A DNA stretch of 64,000 nucleotides from NCBI GenBank assembly GCA_965224435.1, contig OZ245048.1, forward strand, positions 2,046,001 to 2,110,000. The letters are read 5' to 3'. Positions within the stretch are counted from its first letter, which is position 1. Every line of letters starts with the position of its first letter. The notes under the pieces are model-generated. The model made no database searches. It had not been told where the DNA came from and saw only the letters and a list, made by a program, of their open reading frames with translations. Origin of the DNA: JAJRQY01 sp965224435. GTDB taxonomy: Bacteria > Actinomycetota > Acidimicrobiia > Acidimicrobiales > SZUA-35. Positions 1 through 8,161 of the stretch are shown here, piece by piece. Both the position numbers and the translations under genes were made by a program.

Positions 1-2
1 TG

Positions 3-194
3 ATGCTGGTTGGCGCTGTAAGTCTGGCTATCTGGGGCATAGCACGACGAAGCTTCCTCTTTGCGGCCATTCTGCCAACAGAGGCCCCCGCTGGACTGGA
101 CCGATTCACTACTGCCTTAGCCTTGGTGATTGGGATAGGGATGGCTGCCCACCTGGTCCGGGCCCTCCTACGGCCCCATTCACTGAGCTCCTAA
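3..194 (+). CDS. C-terminal part of a membrane protein, cut by the window edge
   Basis: The visible 63 residues hold two hydrophobic stretches separated by a short polar segment, and end in a basic tail. The first ATG lies at base 3, but the frame is open to the window edge, so this is probably the tail of a longer membrane protein. I do not recognise the family. It converges on the copper chaperone gene, with a hairpin in between. A role in copper or respiratory chemistry would be a guess from position only. Confidence 0.35.
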   Translation: MLVGAVSLAIWGIARRSFLFAAILPTEAPAGLDRFTTALALVIGIGMAAHLVRALLRPHSLSS

Positions 195-201
195 AAGGTC
201 A

Positions 202-235
202 CCGGTCGCCAGTTTGGGCGAAAACTGGCGACCGG
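202..235. terminator. Perfect hairpin between convergent genes
   Basis: Two 14-base arms (202-215 and 222-235) are exact reverse complements around a 6-base loop. It sits 8 bases after the stop of the plus-strand gene and 60 bases beyond the end of the minus-strand copper chaperone gene. No long T run follows on either side, so it is best read as a bidirectional terminator-like structure. Confidence 0.6.
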
Positions 236-294
236 GATCTTGACCCGTAGACACCGACCAAGCGGATCTACGGTTCGATTGTGGCTATTACCGG

Positions 295-837
295 CTATGG
301 GGCGCTGTCCTGGACCTTGACCTTGACGACGTGTTCGCCCCCGGTCTCAAAATCGAGCGTGAGCTCGAATTCTTGGCCCTCTTCCAGAGGCTCAACCAGA
401 TCAATGAGCATGAGGTGAAGACCACCTGGCATGAAAGAAACGGTCTCACCCTTGGGTAGAGCTACTGACTCGACAGGCGCCATAGACATTGCTCCGGCCG
501 GCATGCCTTCGTTCTCCATTTCGGCCATGTGTTCTTCGTGGTCCATGTCTTCCATGTCTTCGTGGTCCATGGAGTCGTCATCGCCCATCTCTGCCATGAC
601 GGTTTCGTGTAGCTCAGCTTTGGCGGCAATGGATGAGTCGACCGAGGCTCCCAGAAGGGTGTCGCCCTCTGCGGTGGACAGATCGAAGTAGACGACGCCA
701 GCAGAACTCATGGCCGGGCTGGTCCTCGACCATGTCCCACTGACCTCGACACCTGAGGCATCGCCCCCGCAGGCTGCCATTGCGCTCGCACCAAGCAGGA
801 GAGCACCGCTGGTAGCTACGGACCTTAGAAGATTCAT
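295..837 (-). CDS. Copper chaperone PCu(A)C family lipoprotein
   Basis: An exported periplasmic/extracytoplasmic copper chaperone of the PCuAC (DUF461) family, which in other bacteria delivers Cu(I) to cytochrome oxidase. The start at 837 is chosen because AAGGAA lies about 8 bases upstream; the frame opens further up but without a better signal. The N terminus is a lipoprotein-like signal ending in SAMAACGGD. The conserved C-terminal HLM and an upstream His/Met element match the family metal site. Between them lies an unusual insertion of roughly 40 residues made almost only of Met, His, Asp and Glu, encoded by near-identical 24-base steps. It lies downstream of the SigC-like sigma gene on the same strand. 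Confidence 0.88.
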   Translation of the reverse strand: MNLLRSVATSGALLLGASAMAACGGDASGVEVSGTWSRTSPAMSSAGVVYFDLSTAEGDTLLGASVDSSIAAKAELHETVMAEMGDDDSMDHEDMEDMDHEEHMAEMENEGMPAGAMSMAPVESVALPKGETVSFMPGGLHLMLIDLVEPLEEGQEFELTLDFETGGEHVVKVKVQDSAP

Positions 838-991
838 TGAGGGGTGTTCCTTATGCAAAACAACGTCCCGTGTGCGGACGCGGGTGGCGGGCGCCACCGT
901 TATCGCACAAGTCGTTGTCCCAGCCCGATTGGTTCCCATTCGACGGAAGTTTTGAACCGCTGAGGATCAATGAGCGACGAGCAACAAATCC

Positions 992-1537
992 CTAACCACT
1001 GTTTTGCTGGCCCCATTGCTGCTCCGGACCGGAAGCCTGAAGATCCTGGACCAGATCAGCCCGGGCCCGGGCGATGCGTGAACGGACAGTTCCAACGGGA
1101 ACCTCAAGCACCAGTGCCGCTTCGGCATAGGGCAACCCGATAATCTGGGTCAAGATGAAGGCTTCACGGCGATCTGGATGCAGCCCTTCAATGGCCGAGT
1201 CGATTTCGACTGTTGAGTCCATGGCAGCGGATAGTCCGTGGACCGAGGCCAAGGTGACAGCTGCGTCGTCGATTCGGCGGCGACGGATATTTCGACGGGT
1301 TGCGTCGACACAGACACGCCGACAAATGGTCAGCAACCATGGGCGTGCTCCAGAGTCTCCCCGGAACCGATGCAAGCTACCGATTGCTCGTTCAAACGTT
1401 TCTTGTGCGAGGTCATCAGCATCATTGCGATGACCGAGATACGCACAAAGTCGCCACACATCACCCTGAGTGAGAGCGACGAACTGGCCCAAGGCTCCAA
1501 GGTCTCCATCGCGGGCTGCCAAAGCCAACGTGGTCAT
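992..1537 (-). CDS. sigC: ECF RNA polymerase sigma factor, SigC-like
   Basis: A group 4 sigma factor with region 2 (DDLAQETFERAIGSL) and region 4 (helix-turn-helix near LPYAEAALVLEVPVGTVRSRI). The opening (TLALAARDGD, then QGDVWRLCAYLG) strongly recalls mycobacterial SigC, which has been linked to copper acquisition; that link is family knowledge, not sequence evidence. The ATG at 1537 is preferred over a TTG at 1570 because conserved sequence begins there. The gene is followed by the PCuAC gene 154 bases downstream and faces a divergent anti-sigma gene, so it probably controls both. Confidence 0.88.
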   Translation of the reverse strand: MTTLALAARDGDLGALGQFVALTQGDVWRLCAYLGHRNDADDLAQETFERAIGSLHRFRGDSGARPWLLTICRRVCVDATRRNIRRRRIDDAAVTLASVHGLSAAMDSTVEIDSAIEGLHPDRREAFILTQIIGLPYAEAALVLEVPVGTVRSRIARARADLVQDLQASGPEQQWGQQNSG

Positions 1538-1654
1538 CTGGTCATTCTTGGATGTGTGGGGCACAAGCAAAGTGTGCCCGACAACGAGGGCGAAGGCACC
1601 AAGGGAACGTCACCGGCTTGGAACTTTCTAGCTCCAGGCAACGACTAGGAATTC

Positions 1655-2263
1655 ATGGACTGCCATATAGCTCGCGAAACCTTGTCTGCTGATCTCGATG
1701 AGGAAGCCACCAAGGACGAGGGGATTGCCCTTCGCCTGCATCTCGCCGACTGCGAACCGTGTCAGTCCTATGAGGCTTCAGCGATGCAGCTTCATAGGTC
1801 GGTCCGAATTCGTGAGGTCGACCCAGTTCCGAATATGGTGTCGTCAGTCTTGGCCAGCGCTCGGCCGCCACGTCTGGGTCGGGGTGAGTGGATCCGTTAC
1901 TCCCTCGGGTTGGTTGCGGCCACCAACCTGTTTCTTGGACTACCAGATCTCCTCCTACGTCCGGTTGTCGACGGCCACGACAACCGCCATCTAGGTGCCT
2001 TCACGGTTGCTGTCTCGATTGGACTCTTGTTTGCTGCCCTCCGGCCACAGCGTGCTTACGGGCTTCTGCCCTTTGCCGCTGCCCTTGGTTTCACCATGCT
2101 GATTGGAGCTGGCGTTGACACGGCGCAAGGCGGGCAGTCCTTGCTGGCTGAGAGCACGCACATTCTTGATCTCGTGGGATTGTGCTTGCTCTGGCTGATG
2201 TCCGGCGGGCGAGTGCCGTTCGCTCGCTGGAAGATCGCCTCACCTGCCCGAGTTCTTTCGTGA
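1655..2263 (+). CDS. Membrane anti-sigma factor with zinc-finger (zf-HC2) domain
   Basis: The N terminus carries the HxxxCxxC signature of zinc-binding anti-sigma domains (HLADCEPC, about residues 29-36), with an earlier conserved Cys in MDCHIA. After about residue 75 come four hydrophobic segments, so the protein anchors in the membrane with its sigma-binding domain in the cytoplasm. The ATG has AGGA five to nine bases upstream. It is divergent from the SigC-like gene across an 117-base gap, whereas most such pairs are co-directional. Pairing with that sigma factor is inferred from adjacency. Confidence 0.8.
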   Translation: MDCHIARETLSADLDEEATKDEGIALRLHLADCEPCQSYEASAMQLHRSVRIREVDPVPNMVSSVLASARPPRLGRGEWIRYSLGLVAATNLFLGLPDLLLRPVVDGHDNRHLGAFTVAVSIGLLFAALRPQRAYGLLPFAAALGFTMLIGAGVDTAQGGQSLLAESTHILDLVGLCLLWLMSGGRVPFARWKIASPARVLS

Positions 2264-2284
2264 ACGATGGGGGTGCAGGTGGAG

Positions 2285-4234
2285 CTAGGGCTCCACAATG
2301 GCGAAGTTGGACCGGAACGTGTCCAGGTTGCCAAATACGGTTAGCAGATTCTCCGGGTCCCCAGCCAGTGTGACGGATCCATCAGCGATGGCATCGGGAA
2401 AGGTCATTTGTCCAGCGATGATTCCTACCAGCGCAGCCTTGCTCAACGTCAAGCTGGCACCAGCGGCTGCCGTCGTGTCGGCGGTGGTGCGTCGGGTTGA
2501 AAGCGCTTGGTTATCGAGACTGAGCAGCCAATGCTCATCCAAGTCCGTGAAGTGCCAATGGATACTGGCTTGTAGGCCAACGACTGACTCGGATTGGAGG
2601 CGGACGGCGATGGCATCAAAAATCTGGTCAAGTTCCAACGCCTGCAGCAAGCCCCCACGTCTGGTCTCTCGCGATGGCGGGGGGCCTTCCCGTAGTTCTT
2701 GTGCTCCCATGAGGTAGGCGTTGCGCCAGGTCGCCGACTCGCAACCGTAGCCAAGTTGCTCAAACGCATCGGCTTGCAACGATCGTCCTGCCTGATGAGA
2801 CGGCTCGCTGAAAACCAGATGGTTGAGAACCTGAACAACCCAGCGATAGTCGCCCTGATCAAAGCTCGCCTTGGCCTTGCTCACCAGCTTGTCGGCCCCA
2901 CCCATGAACTCCACATAGCGCTGACCGGCTTCGGCTGGGGGATAGTTCCAAAGACTGGCCGGATTCCCGTCATAGAAACTGAGGTACCGGGAGTAGACGG
3001 CCTTGACATTGTGGACGAGTGTCCCGTAGTAGCCCCTGGTGTGGCTCTCATCAAGGAAGCTCTGTGGCAGCTCTAACATCTCGGCGATCTCGGTACCGGT
3101 GAAGCCGTGGTTGGCCTGCCTCATTGTCTGGTCGTGAATCCAGCGGTAGAGGTCGCGCTGCTTGGCCAGGAACTCGGCGACATTCTCCTGGCCCCAGCGC
3201 GGCCAATGGTGGGAGGCGAACATGATGGTGGTGTCGCTCCCAAACATTTGCAGTGCTTCATCGATGTATTTGGACCAGCTCAGGGTGTCCCGAACCTGAG
3301 CCCCTCGGATGGGCACCAGGTTGTGCATGTTGTGAGAGCAGTTCTCGGCCATGCAGAGCCAGCCCTTGTCGGGGAAGAAGAAGGTCATCTCTGCTGGAGC
3401 CTCTGCCTCGGGGGTGTACTGGAAGATGATCCGTACTCCGTCAACGGTGAGCTCTTGTCCGGTTTCTCCAATGGATTCGGTTGGGGCAATGAGTCCAGGG
3501 GGAGCAGTGGGGAAAGCCTTGCCGAGGCCACAGTCGACATGACCCCGTGGACCGACGGGCAGGAGAGGGCCGAACTGGTAGGTGGAGCGACGCGCCATCG
3601 CCGGGCCGGCGATAATGTTTTCAGCCACGGCTTCTCGCATGAAACCTTCAGGTGCGATGATCCGCACCTCACCAGCATCGACCGCTTCTTGGCTGGTTAC
3701 TCCTTCGATTCCCCCGAAGTGGTCGGCGTGGCTGTGGGTGTAGATGACGGCTTGGACTGGTCGTTCGCCCAGGTGCTCATTGGCCAGCTCCAGGCAGGCC
3801 CTTGCTGTCCATTCAGTGGTGAGTGGATCAATGATTATCCACCCGGTTTCGCCCTCGATGAAGGTGATGTTGGAGATGTCATATCCCCGGGCTTGCCAGA
3901 GGCCATCATCCACCTTGAAAAGGCCGTGGGGCTGATTGAGTCTGGCTTGGCGCCACAGGCTGGGGTGAACGGTGTCGGGACACGAGCTTGCCGGTGCGGC
4001 TCCAGCTGCAGCTACCGCTTCGTCAATGAAGCTGTAGCGGGTGAGGTCCCAGGCTGGCCCGTAGGGGCCATCGATAATGCCCGTCGGGTGACTAGCGATG
4101 AGCCCCCGGCTTGCCCGTTCGAAGTCGTCGCCGTCCATGTCGAGGGTTTTACCCTGCAAGCGGTTTCGCTCGGCGGTGGCTGCGGTGGCAGGCTTGGACT
4201 GGCTCGGTCGGTCGAAGTCTGAGGAAGGCGACAT
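2285..4234 (-). CDS. Alkyl sulfatase, metallo-beta-lactamase fold (SdsA/BDS1 type)
   Basis: A large metallo-beta-lactamase-fold hydrolase of the type III alkyl sulfatase family, which removes sulfate from primary or secondary alkyl sulfates such as SDS. The zinc motif THSHADHFGG lies around residues 166-175. Further conserved segments include MAENCSHNMHNL and FASHHWPRWG. The C-terminal third resembles the SCP2-like lipid-binding domain that completes these enzymes. The start at 4234 leaves 649 residues, close to family length; an upstream extension would run into the divergent DUF3817 gene. No clear signal peptide is visible. Confidence 0.9.
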   Translation of the reverse strand: MSPSSDFDRPSQSKPATAATAERNRLQGKTLDMDGDDFERASRGLIASHPTGIIDGPYGPAWDLTRYSFIDEAVAAAGAAPASSCPDTVHPSLWRQARLNQPHGLFKVDDGLWQARGYDISNITFIEGETGWIIIDPLTTEWTARACLELANEHLGERPVQAVIYTHSHADHFGGIEGVTSQEAVDAGEVRIIAPEGFMREAVAENIIAGPAMARRSTYQFGPLLPVGPRGHVDCGLGKAFPTAPPGLIAPTESIGETGQELTVDGVRIIFQYTPEAEAPAEMTFFFPDKGWLCMAENCSHNMHNLVPIRGAQVRDTLSWSKYIDEALQMFGSDTTIMFASHHWPRWGQENVAEFLAKQRDLYRWIHDQTMRQANHGFTGTEIAEMLELPQSFLDESHTRGYYGTLVHNVKAVYSRYLSFYDGNPASLWNYPPAEAGQRYVEFMGGADKLVSKAKASFDQGDYRWVVQVLNHLVFSEPSHQAGRSLQADAFEQLGYGCESATWRNAYLMGAQELREGPPPSRETRRGGLLQALELDQIFDAIAVRLQSESVVGLQASIHWHFTDLDEHWLLSLDNQALSTRRTTADTTAAAGASLTLSKAALVGIIAGQMTFPDAIADGSVTLAGDPENLLTVFGNLDTFRSNFAIVEP

Positions 4235-4285
4235 CTGAGTAGTCTGTCTCACTGACCCATCATCTCGCCAACTGGGCGATAGAGA

Positions 4286-4600
4286 GTGCTGATGATTCAG
4301 AAGTTGCGCGCCATTTCCATCATCGAAGCCGTGAGCTACCTCATGCTTCTTGTCGCCATGATTTTCAAGTACGGCTTTGACAACGAGGCGGGTGTCAGAG
4401 TGCTTGGGCCAATTCACGGAATCCTCTATCTGGTCTACGCCGCGGCCCTAGTCATCAACTTTTCTGCTCTTGGTTGGAAAGCCACTCGTTTGATTGCCGC
4501 CCTGTTCTTGGGTGCCCTGCCCTTCGGAGGCTTTATGGTTGATCGCTGGTGGCTGCAGGCAGCAGAAGTTGAGTCTGCTTCGGCGGCCAGTTCCTTGTAG
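4286..4600 (+). CDS. DUF3817 family membrane protein
   Basis: A protein of about 104 residues with three hydrophobic helices. The pattern (LRAISIIEAVSYLMLL, then GPIHGILYLVYA, then LPFGGFMVDRW) is that of the DUF3817 family common in Actinobacteria. The molecular function is unknown. It may start at the ATG at 4286 or at 4292, two codons later. It is divergent from the alkyl sulfatase and precedes the pyrophosphatase gene by 88 bases. Confidence 0.82.
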   Translation: MLMIQKLRAISIIEAVSYLMLLVAMIFKYGFDNEAGVRVLGPIHGILYLVYAAALVINFSALGWKATRLIAALFLGALPFGGFMVDRWWLQAAEVESASAASSL

Positions 4601-4688
4601 GCCCGAGGGACGGCACTCCTTCGCCGAGCTAGTCTGAGCCCGGGGACGATTGTTGTGTCCTCGATCGAATCACAGACAGGAACTGTAC

Positions 4689-5324
4689 ATGTCCAAGAGT
4701 TTTGATCGCTTTCGTGCTCATCCGTGGCATGGCCTGCCTATTGGTCCGGACGCCCCGGCCCATGTCGATGCCTATATCGAGATCACACCATTTGACGCCG
4801 TCAAGTACGAGATCGACAAGCGGACGGGCTATCTACGGGTTGATCGCCCGCAAGGAAGCTCAGCGCTGCCGCCGACACTCTATGGCTTCATCCCCCGGAC
4901 CTACTGCGCTGAGCGGGTAGCAGCCCTGACCCCGGGTGCCGAGGTTGGAGACATGGACCCGTTGGACATCTGTGTGCTGAGCCAGCAACGGATCGATAAG
5001 GCCGAAATCGTGACACCGGCCAGGGTCGTAGGTGGAATTCAGCTACTTGATGATGGCGAGGCTGACGACAAGATCGTCGCCTTGCTGGAGAGCGACCCAG
5101 TCTTTGATTACGCCAAGGATCTGAAGAACTTGCCGGTCACCGTGATCAACCGCATCGTGCACTACTTCGGAACTTACAAGCTCGATATCAGTGGCGAGAA
5201 GCCCAACTCAATCGAGGTCGTCGGCACCTACGGTCGAGAGCACGCCCTACAGGTCATCGAGGCGTCAATGGAGGACTACAACCAACACTTCCCCGCCGAT
5301 GATCGCCGCCAGGATCACGAGTAA
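4689..5324 (+). CDS. ppa: Inorganic pyrophosphatase, soluble family I
   Basis: Hydrolyses pyrophosphate to phosphate in the cytoplasm. The metal-binding signature GDMDPLDICVL (D-x-D-P-x-D) lies around residues 85-95. At 211 residues it is somewhat longer than typical prokaryotic forms because of an N-terminal extension containing HPWHGLPIGPDAP. The ATG at 4689 is preceded by AGGA; an in-frame ATG at 4650 has no comparable signal. The stop is one base before the TTG of the next gene, so the genes are probably translationally coupled. A membrane pyrophosphatase is encoded at 58.6-60.7 kb in the same window. Confidence 0.9.
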   Translation: MSKSFDRFRAHPWHGLPIGPDAPAHVDAYIEITPFDAVKYEIDKRTGYLRVDRPQGSSALPPTLYGFIPRTYCAERVAALTPGAEVGDMDPLDICVLSQQRIDKAEIVTPARVVGGIQLLDDGEADDKIVALLESDPVFDYAKDLKNLPVTVINRIVHYFGTYKLDISGEKPNSIEVVGTYGREHALQVIEASMEDYNQHFPADDRRQDHE

Positions 5325-5325
5325 T

Positions 5326-6297
5326 TTGACTAGTCCGACCAGGCTAGGACGGGCTCAACTTGAAGGTCTCGTGTCCATTGCTGACAGCGAAGTTCCAATC
5401 CGAGACTCCTACATTGCTGTTTCAACTGGTCGCTGCAAGTTGCCTCCCGTTGGCTATCTGGCATTTCCGGAGGCTGACGGTGACTGCCATATCAAGTACG
5501 GCCATATCCAAGGCGATTCATCCTTCGTCATCAAGGTGGCAACGGGATTTTATCAGAACCCGGCCAAGGGTCTGTCGTCCAGCAACGGCATAGTTCTGGT
5601 CGTGTCCGCCCTGACCGGACAGATAGAGGCCATCTTTGAAGACGAGGGATTCCTAACCGATCTTCGAACCGGAGTCGGCGTCGCCATCGCAACCAAAGCA
5701 TTGAGTCGACCTGATGCCACCAAGGTTGGTGTTATTGGCAGTGGAGTACAGGCGCGGCACCAGATTCGTTGCCTGAGCACTCTGATGAATGATCGTGATC
5801 TAACGTTCACGGTTTGGGGCCGAGCGGTGCAAAAGCTTGATCTGTTCTGTTCTGATTTCCGAGCCGAGGGAATTGAGGTGGTGGTTGAGACTGACCGCCA
5901 GAAGCTATGTGAGACCTCCGAAATCATCTTGACCGCCACTCCGGCCAGCTCTCCACTGGTCATGGCCGATTGGATCAAGCCGGGAACCCACATCACCGCC
6001 AGTGGAGCGGATGCTCCTGGCAAGCAAGAGTTAGAGACGAAACTCTGTGCAAGAGCCGACCTGTTGGTGCTGGACAGTATCGACCAGTGCCTCGACCATG
6101 GCGAGGTTGCAACCGCGCAGTCCGAAGGACTTCTCTCACCGCGTAGCTATACCGAGCTGGGCCTCGTCCTGTCGGGTGCTACGAACGGTCGTCGGTCAGA
6201 CCAGGAAACTACTATTGCCGATCTGACCGGTCTGGGGAGCCAGGACATTGCCATCGCCCAGGTAGCCCTCACCGCCTACCGGAACAAGACAGACTAA
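5326..6297 (+). CDS. Ornithine cyclodeaminase/mu-crystallin family protein (EutC/BhcD-like)
   Basis: An NAD(P)-dependent enzyme of the ornithine cyclodeaminase/mu-crystallin family, which reduces or eliminates amino or imino acids. The Rossmann motif VGVIGSGVQARHQ and the conserved FLTDLRTGVG are plain. The segment GFYQNPAKGLSSSNG resembles EutC of ectoine catabolism; BhcD (iminosuccinate reductase) is another relative. I chose the TTG at 5326, which has AGGA about 11 bases upstream and starts right after the pyrophosphatase stop; starting earlier would overlap that gene by over 100 bases. It is followed by a threonine-dehydratase-like gene, the pairing seen for eutB/eutC and bhcB/bhcD. Confidence 0.82.
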   Translation: MTSPTRLGRAQLEGLVSIADSEVPIRDSYIAVSTGRCKLPPVGYLAFPEADGDCHIKYGHIQGDSSFVIKVATGFYQNPAKGLSSSNGIVLVVSALTGQIEAIFEDEGFLTDLRTGVGVAIATKALSRPDATKVGVIGSGVQARHQIRCLSTLMNDRDLTFTVWGRAVQKLDLFCSDFRAEGIEVVVETDRQKLCETSEIILTATPASSPLVMADWIKPGTHITASGADAPGKQELETKLCARADLLVLDSIDQCLDHGEVATAQSEGLLSPRSYTELGLVLSGATNGRRSDQETTIADLTGLGSQDIAIAQVALTAYRNKTD

Positions 6298-6314
6298 GAA
6301 GCTTGGATATCCCA

Positions 6315-7292
6315 ATGCCCGAACAAGACTCTGAAGCAATCACTATCCATACCGTTGCCGCGGCAGCGATTCGGGCTCGGCGGCGAATCAAGGACGATGT
6401 CTACGAAACGCCTCTGATCCCGTCCAAGAGCATTGGACCTCAGTCGGACACAGACCTTCGATTCAAGGCCGAGAATTTCCAGCTAACGGGCTCGTTCAAG
6501 CTGCGGGGAGCCAGCAACAAGATGAGCATCATGGCCGGGGGCGGACCGCTGATCACCGCCAGCTCTGGTAATCACGGGATCGCGTGTGCCAAATCCGCCG
6601 CCAAGTACGGGTTAGATCTACAGGTGGTTGTACCCGAGAACGTGGCCGTAGCCAAGCTAGAAAAGATCAAGTCCTATGGGGTCACCGTGAAGCTGCACGG
6701 TCAGGAACCCAACGCCGCTGAACTCCTCGCCCGCCAACTGGCTGAGGATACCCCTGGGTTGACCTACGTTTCTGCCTACAACGATTCCGATGTCATCGCC
6801 GGTCAGGCAACCATCGCTATTGAGCTACTGGAGCAATGTCCCGAGATAGACAACGTCTTCGTCTCGATGGGGGGCGGAGGTCTAATCAGCGGGATTGGTT
6901 CGGTATTCAAGAGCTTTAGCCCGACGAGCAAGGTGTTCGGAGTATCGGCTCACAACACCGCAGCGCTTGAGGCGTCAATGGCGGCGGGGCAGGTAGTAGA
7001 GACCCGACACCTGGAGACACTTGCAGACGGAGTTGCTGGCGGGGTAGACGAAGGCAGCATCACCCTTCCTTTGGCCATTGCCGTAATTGATGAGGTCGTC
7101 AACTGCTCCGAAGAAGAAATCGCCAGCAGCTTGCGTCGACTAGCCATCGAAGAACACCAGCTCGTGGAAGGTGCTGCAGCTCTGGCCCTAGCTGGGTTCG
7201 AGAAGATCGCCCATCAACTCCGGGGCCAGACCAGCGTGGTTGTTCTGTGCGGCTCCAACTACGACGATGCCAAGATTCTTTCCCTTCTATGA
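6315..7292 (+). CDS. Threonine dehydratase-like PLP enzyme (EutB/BhcB/serine racemase type)
   Basis: A fold-type II PLP enzyme. The Schiff-base lysine sits in TGSFKLRGASN near residue 62, the substrate loop is TASSGNHG, and the phosphate-binding glycine loop is SMGGGGLISG. It lacks a C-terminal ACT regulatory domain, so it is of the catabolic, serine-racemase or hydroxyaspartate-dehydratase type rather than biosynthetic IlvA. The start is the ATG at 6315 (GGAT upstream); a TTG at 6303 is an alternative. It lies 17 bases after the ornithine-cyclodeaminase-like gene, and the two probably act in sequence. Confidence 0.85.
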   Translation: MPEQDSEAITIHTVAAAAIRARRRIKDDVYETPLIPSKSIGPQSDTDLRFKAENFQLTGSFKLRGASNKMSIMAGGGPLITASSGNHGIACAKSAAKYGLDLQVVVPENVAVAKLEKIKSYGVTVKLHGQEPNAAELLARQLAEDTPGLTYVSAYNDSDVIAGQATIAIELLEQCPEIDNVFVSMGGGGLISGIGSVFKSFSPTSKVFGVSAHNTAALEASMAAGQVVETRHLETLADGVAGGVDEGSITLPLAIAVIDEVVNCSEEEIASSLRRLAIEEHQLVEGAAALALAGFEKIAHQLRGQTSVVVLCGSNYDDAKILSLL

Positions 7293-7367
7293 ACGATATG
7301 TTGCAGGACTAACACAGGCTTAGCCAGGGCTGTTTTCACCCTGATGATCGTCGCCTCGGGTCAATGA

Positions 7368-8030
7368 CTAATTGATCTCGGCAAGACCAGAGGTCGTGAG
7401 CATGGTCGACTCGGCATCCTTGATAGTTATGGTTGAGGCACCGCTCGCCGATCCGCTTATCTTGCCAGAAGCCCAAACGATCTGAGTGCTCTCTCCACTG
7501 GCCTCGAGTATCATCGTGCTCGCTTGGTAGTCCGATGCGTCGATGGCTGACGCACCGCTGGAGGTGAGTTGCAACGCATGATTGCCGCCGGCAGTTTCGC
7601 CAGCAACCACGATGCGAGCCATCCCGTCTGCCATAACGTGATCAAGGGACGGAACAACGACCTTGACGAGGAGGCCATCGCTCGGTTCGAGTCCGTCGAC
7701 GATGGCAAGTTTCAACACCGTTCCATCGACACGAACATCCAGATTGTCGTGCAGATTATCGTCAGTCACTATCGAGATACCCGGATCAGATTCTGGATCG
7801 ACTACGACTGTGACTTCGTAGATTCCTCCGGCCTCGATTGAGTCAAAGTCAGAGACTTGCACGGTCTCCTCGGTAACGATCCCACTTCCGTCCTCGCTGA
7901 AGTCGATCTCAATGTTGCCACCGCAGCCACTCGATAGCAGGCCGACGAAGGCCAAGATCGCCAGGCCTTGGGCTATTGAAGACTGAAGGACTAGACGGCT
8001 GTCGGTGAAGGTTCTGGATGGGTCAGACAT
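7368..8030 (-). CDS. DUF2807 (GIN domain) lipoprotein
   Basis: A predicted secreted lipoprotein: a hydrophobic signal ends in the lipobox LLSSGCGGN. The rest is the repetitive beta-helix-like head of DUF2807 (DSIEAGGIYEVTV, then repeated SGAS-type turns such as SSGASAIDA and SGSASGASTI). Such proteins sit on the cell surface; their function is not known. The ATG at 8030 is preferred; a start ten codons earlier would add charged residues ahead of the signal. Only about 212 residues remain before the stop, so the domain is complete but without extra modules. Confidence 0.8.
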   Translation of the reverse strand: MSDPSRTFTDSRLVLQSSIAQGLAILAFVGLLSSGCGGNIEIDFSEDGSGIVTEETVQVSDFDSIEAGGIYEVTVVVDPESDPGISIVTDDNLHDNLDVRVDGTVLKLAIVDGLEPSDGLLVKVVVPSLDHVMADGMARIVVAGETAGGNHALQLTSSGASAIDASDYQASTMILEASGESTQIVWASGKISGSASGASTITIKDAESTMLTTSGLAEIN

Positions 8031-8083
8031 GCAGCAATTCTGACTTCTCGTCCTGGCCATGTGAATCAGTACTGACCCTGACG

Positions 8084-8117
8084 GGCCCCTGAGTCACCTC
8101 GTTTGCACTCAGGGGCC
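8084..8117. terminator. Hairpin between the P450 gene and the DUF2807 gene
   Basis: Arms 8084-8094 and 8107-8117 are exact 11-base reverse complements rich in GC around a 12-base loop. It lies 45 bases downstream of the P450 stop on the minus strand and is probably its transcription terminator, though no clear T run follows on that strand. Confidence 0.5.
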
Positions 8118-8161
8118 GGGCGTTCTTTGTGAGTAGCCGAAGCGGCTCCTGGTGATATGGC

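Noticed and set aside
3107..4222. Long open frame on the plus strand (about 370 codons)
   Set aside because: It is entirely antisense to the alkyl sulfatase, whose catalytic motifs are intact, and its translation shows no domain.
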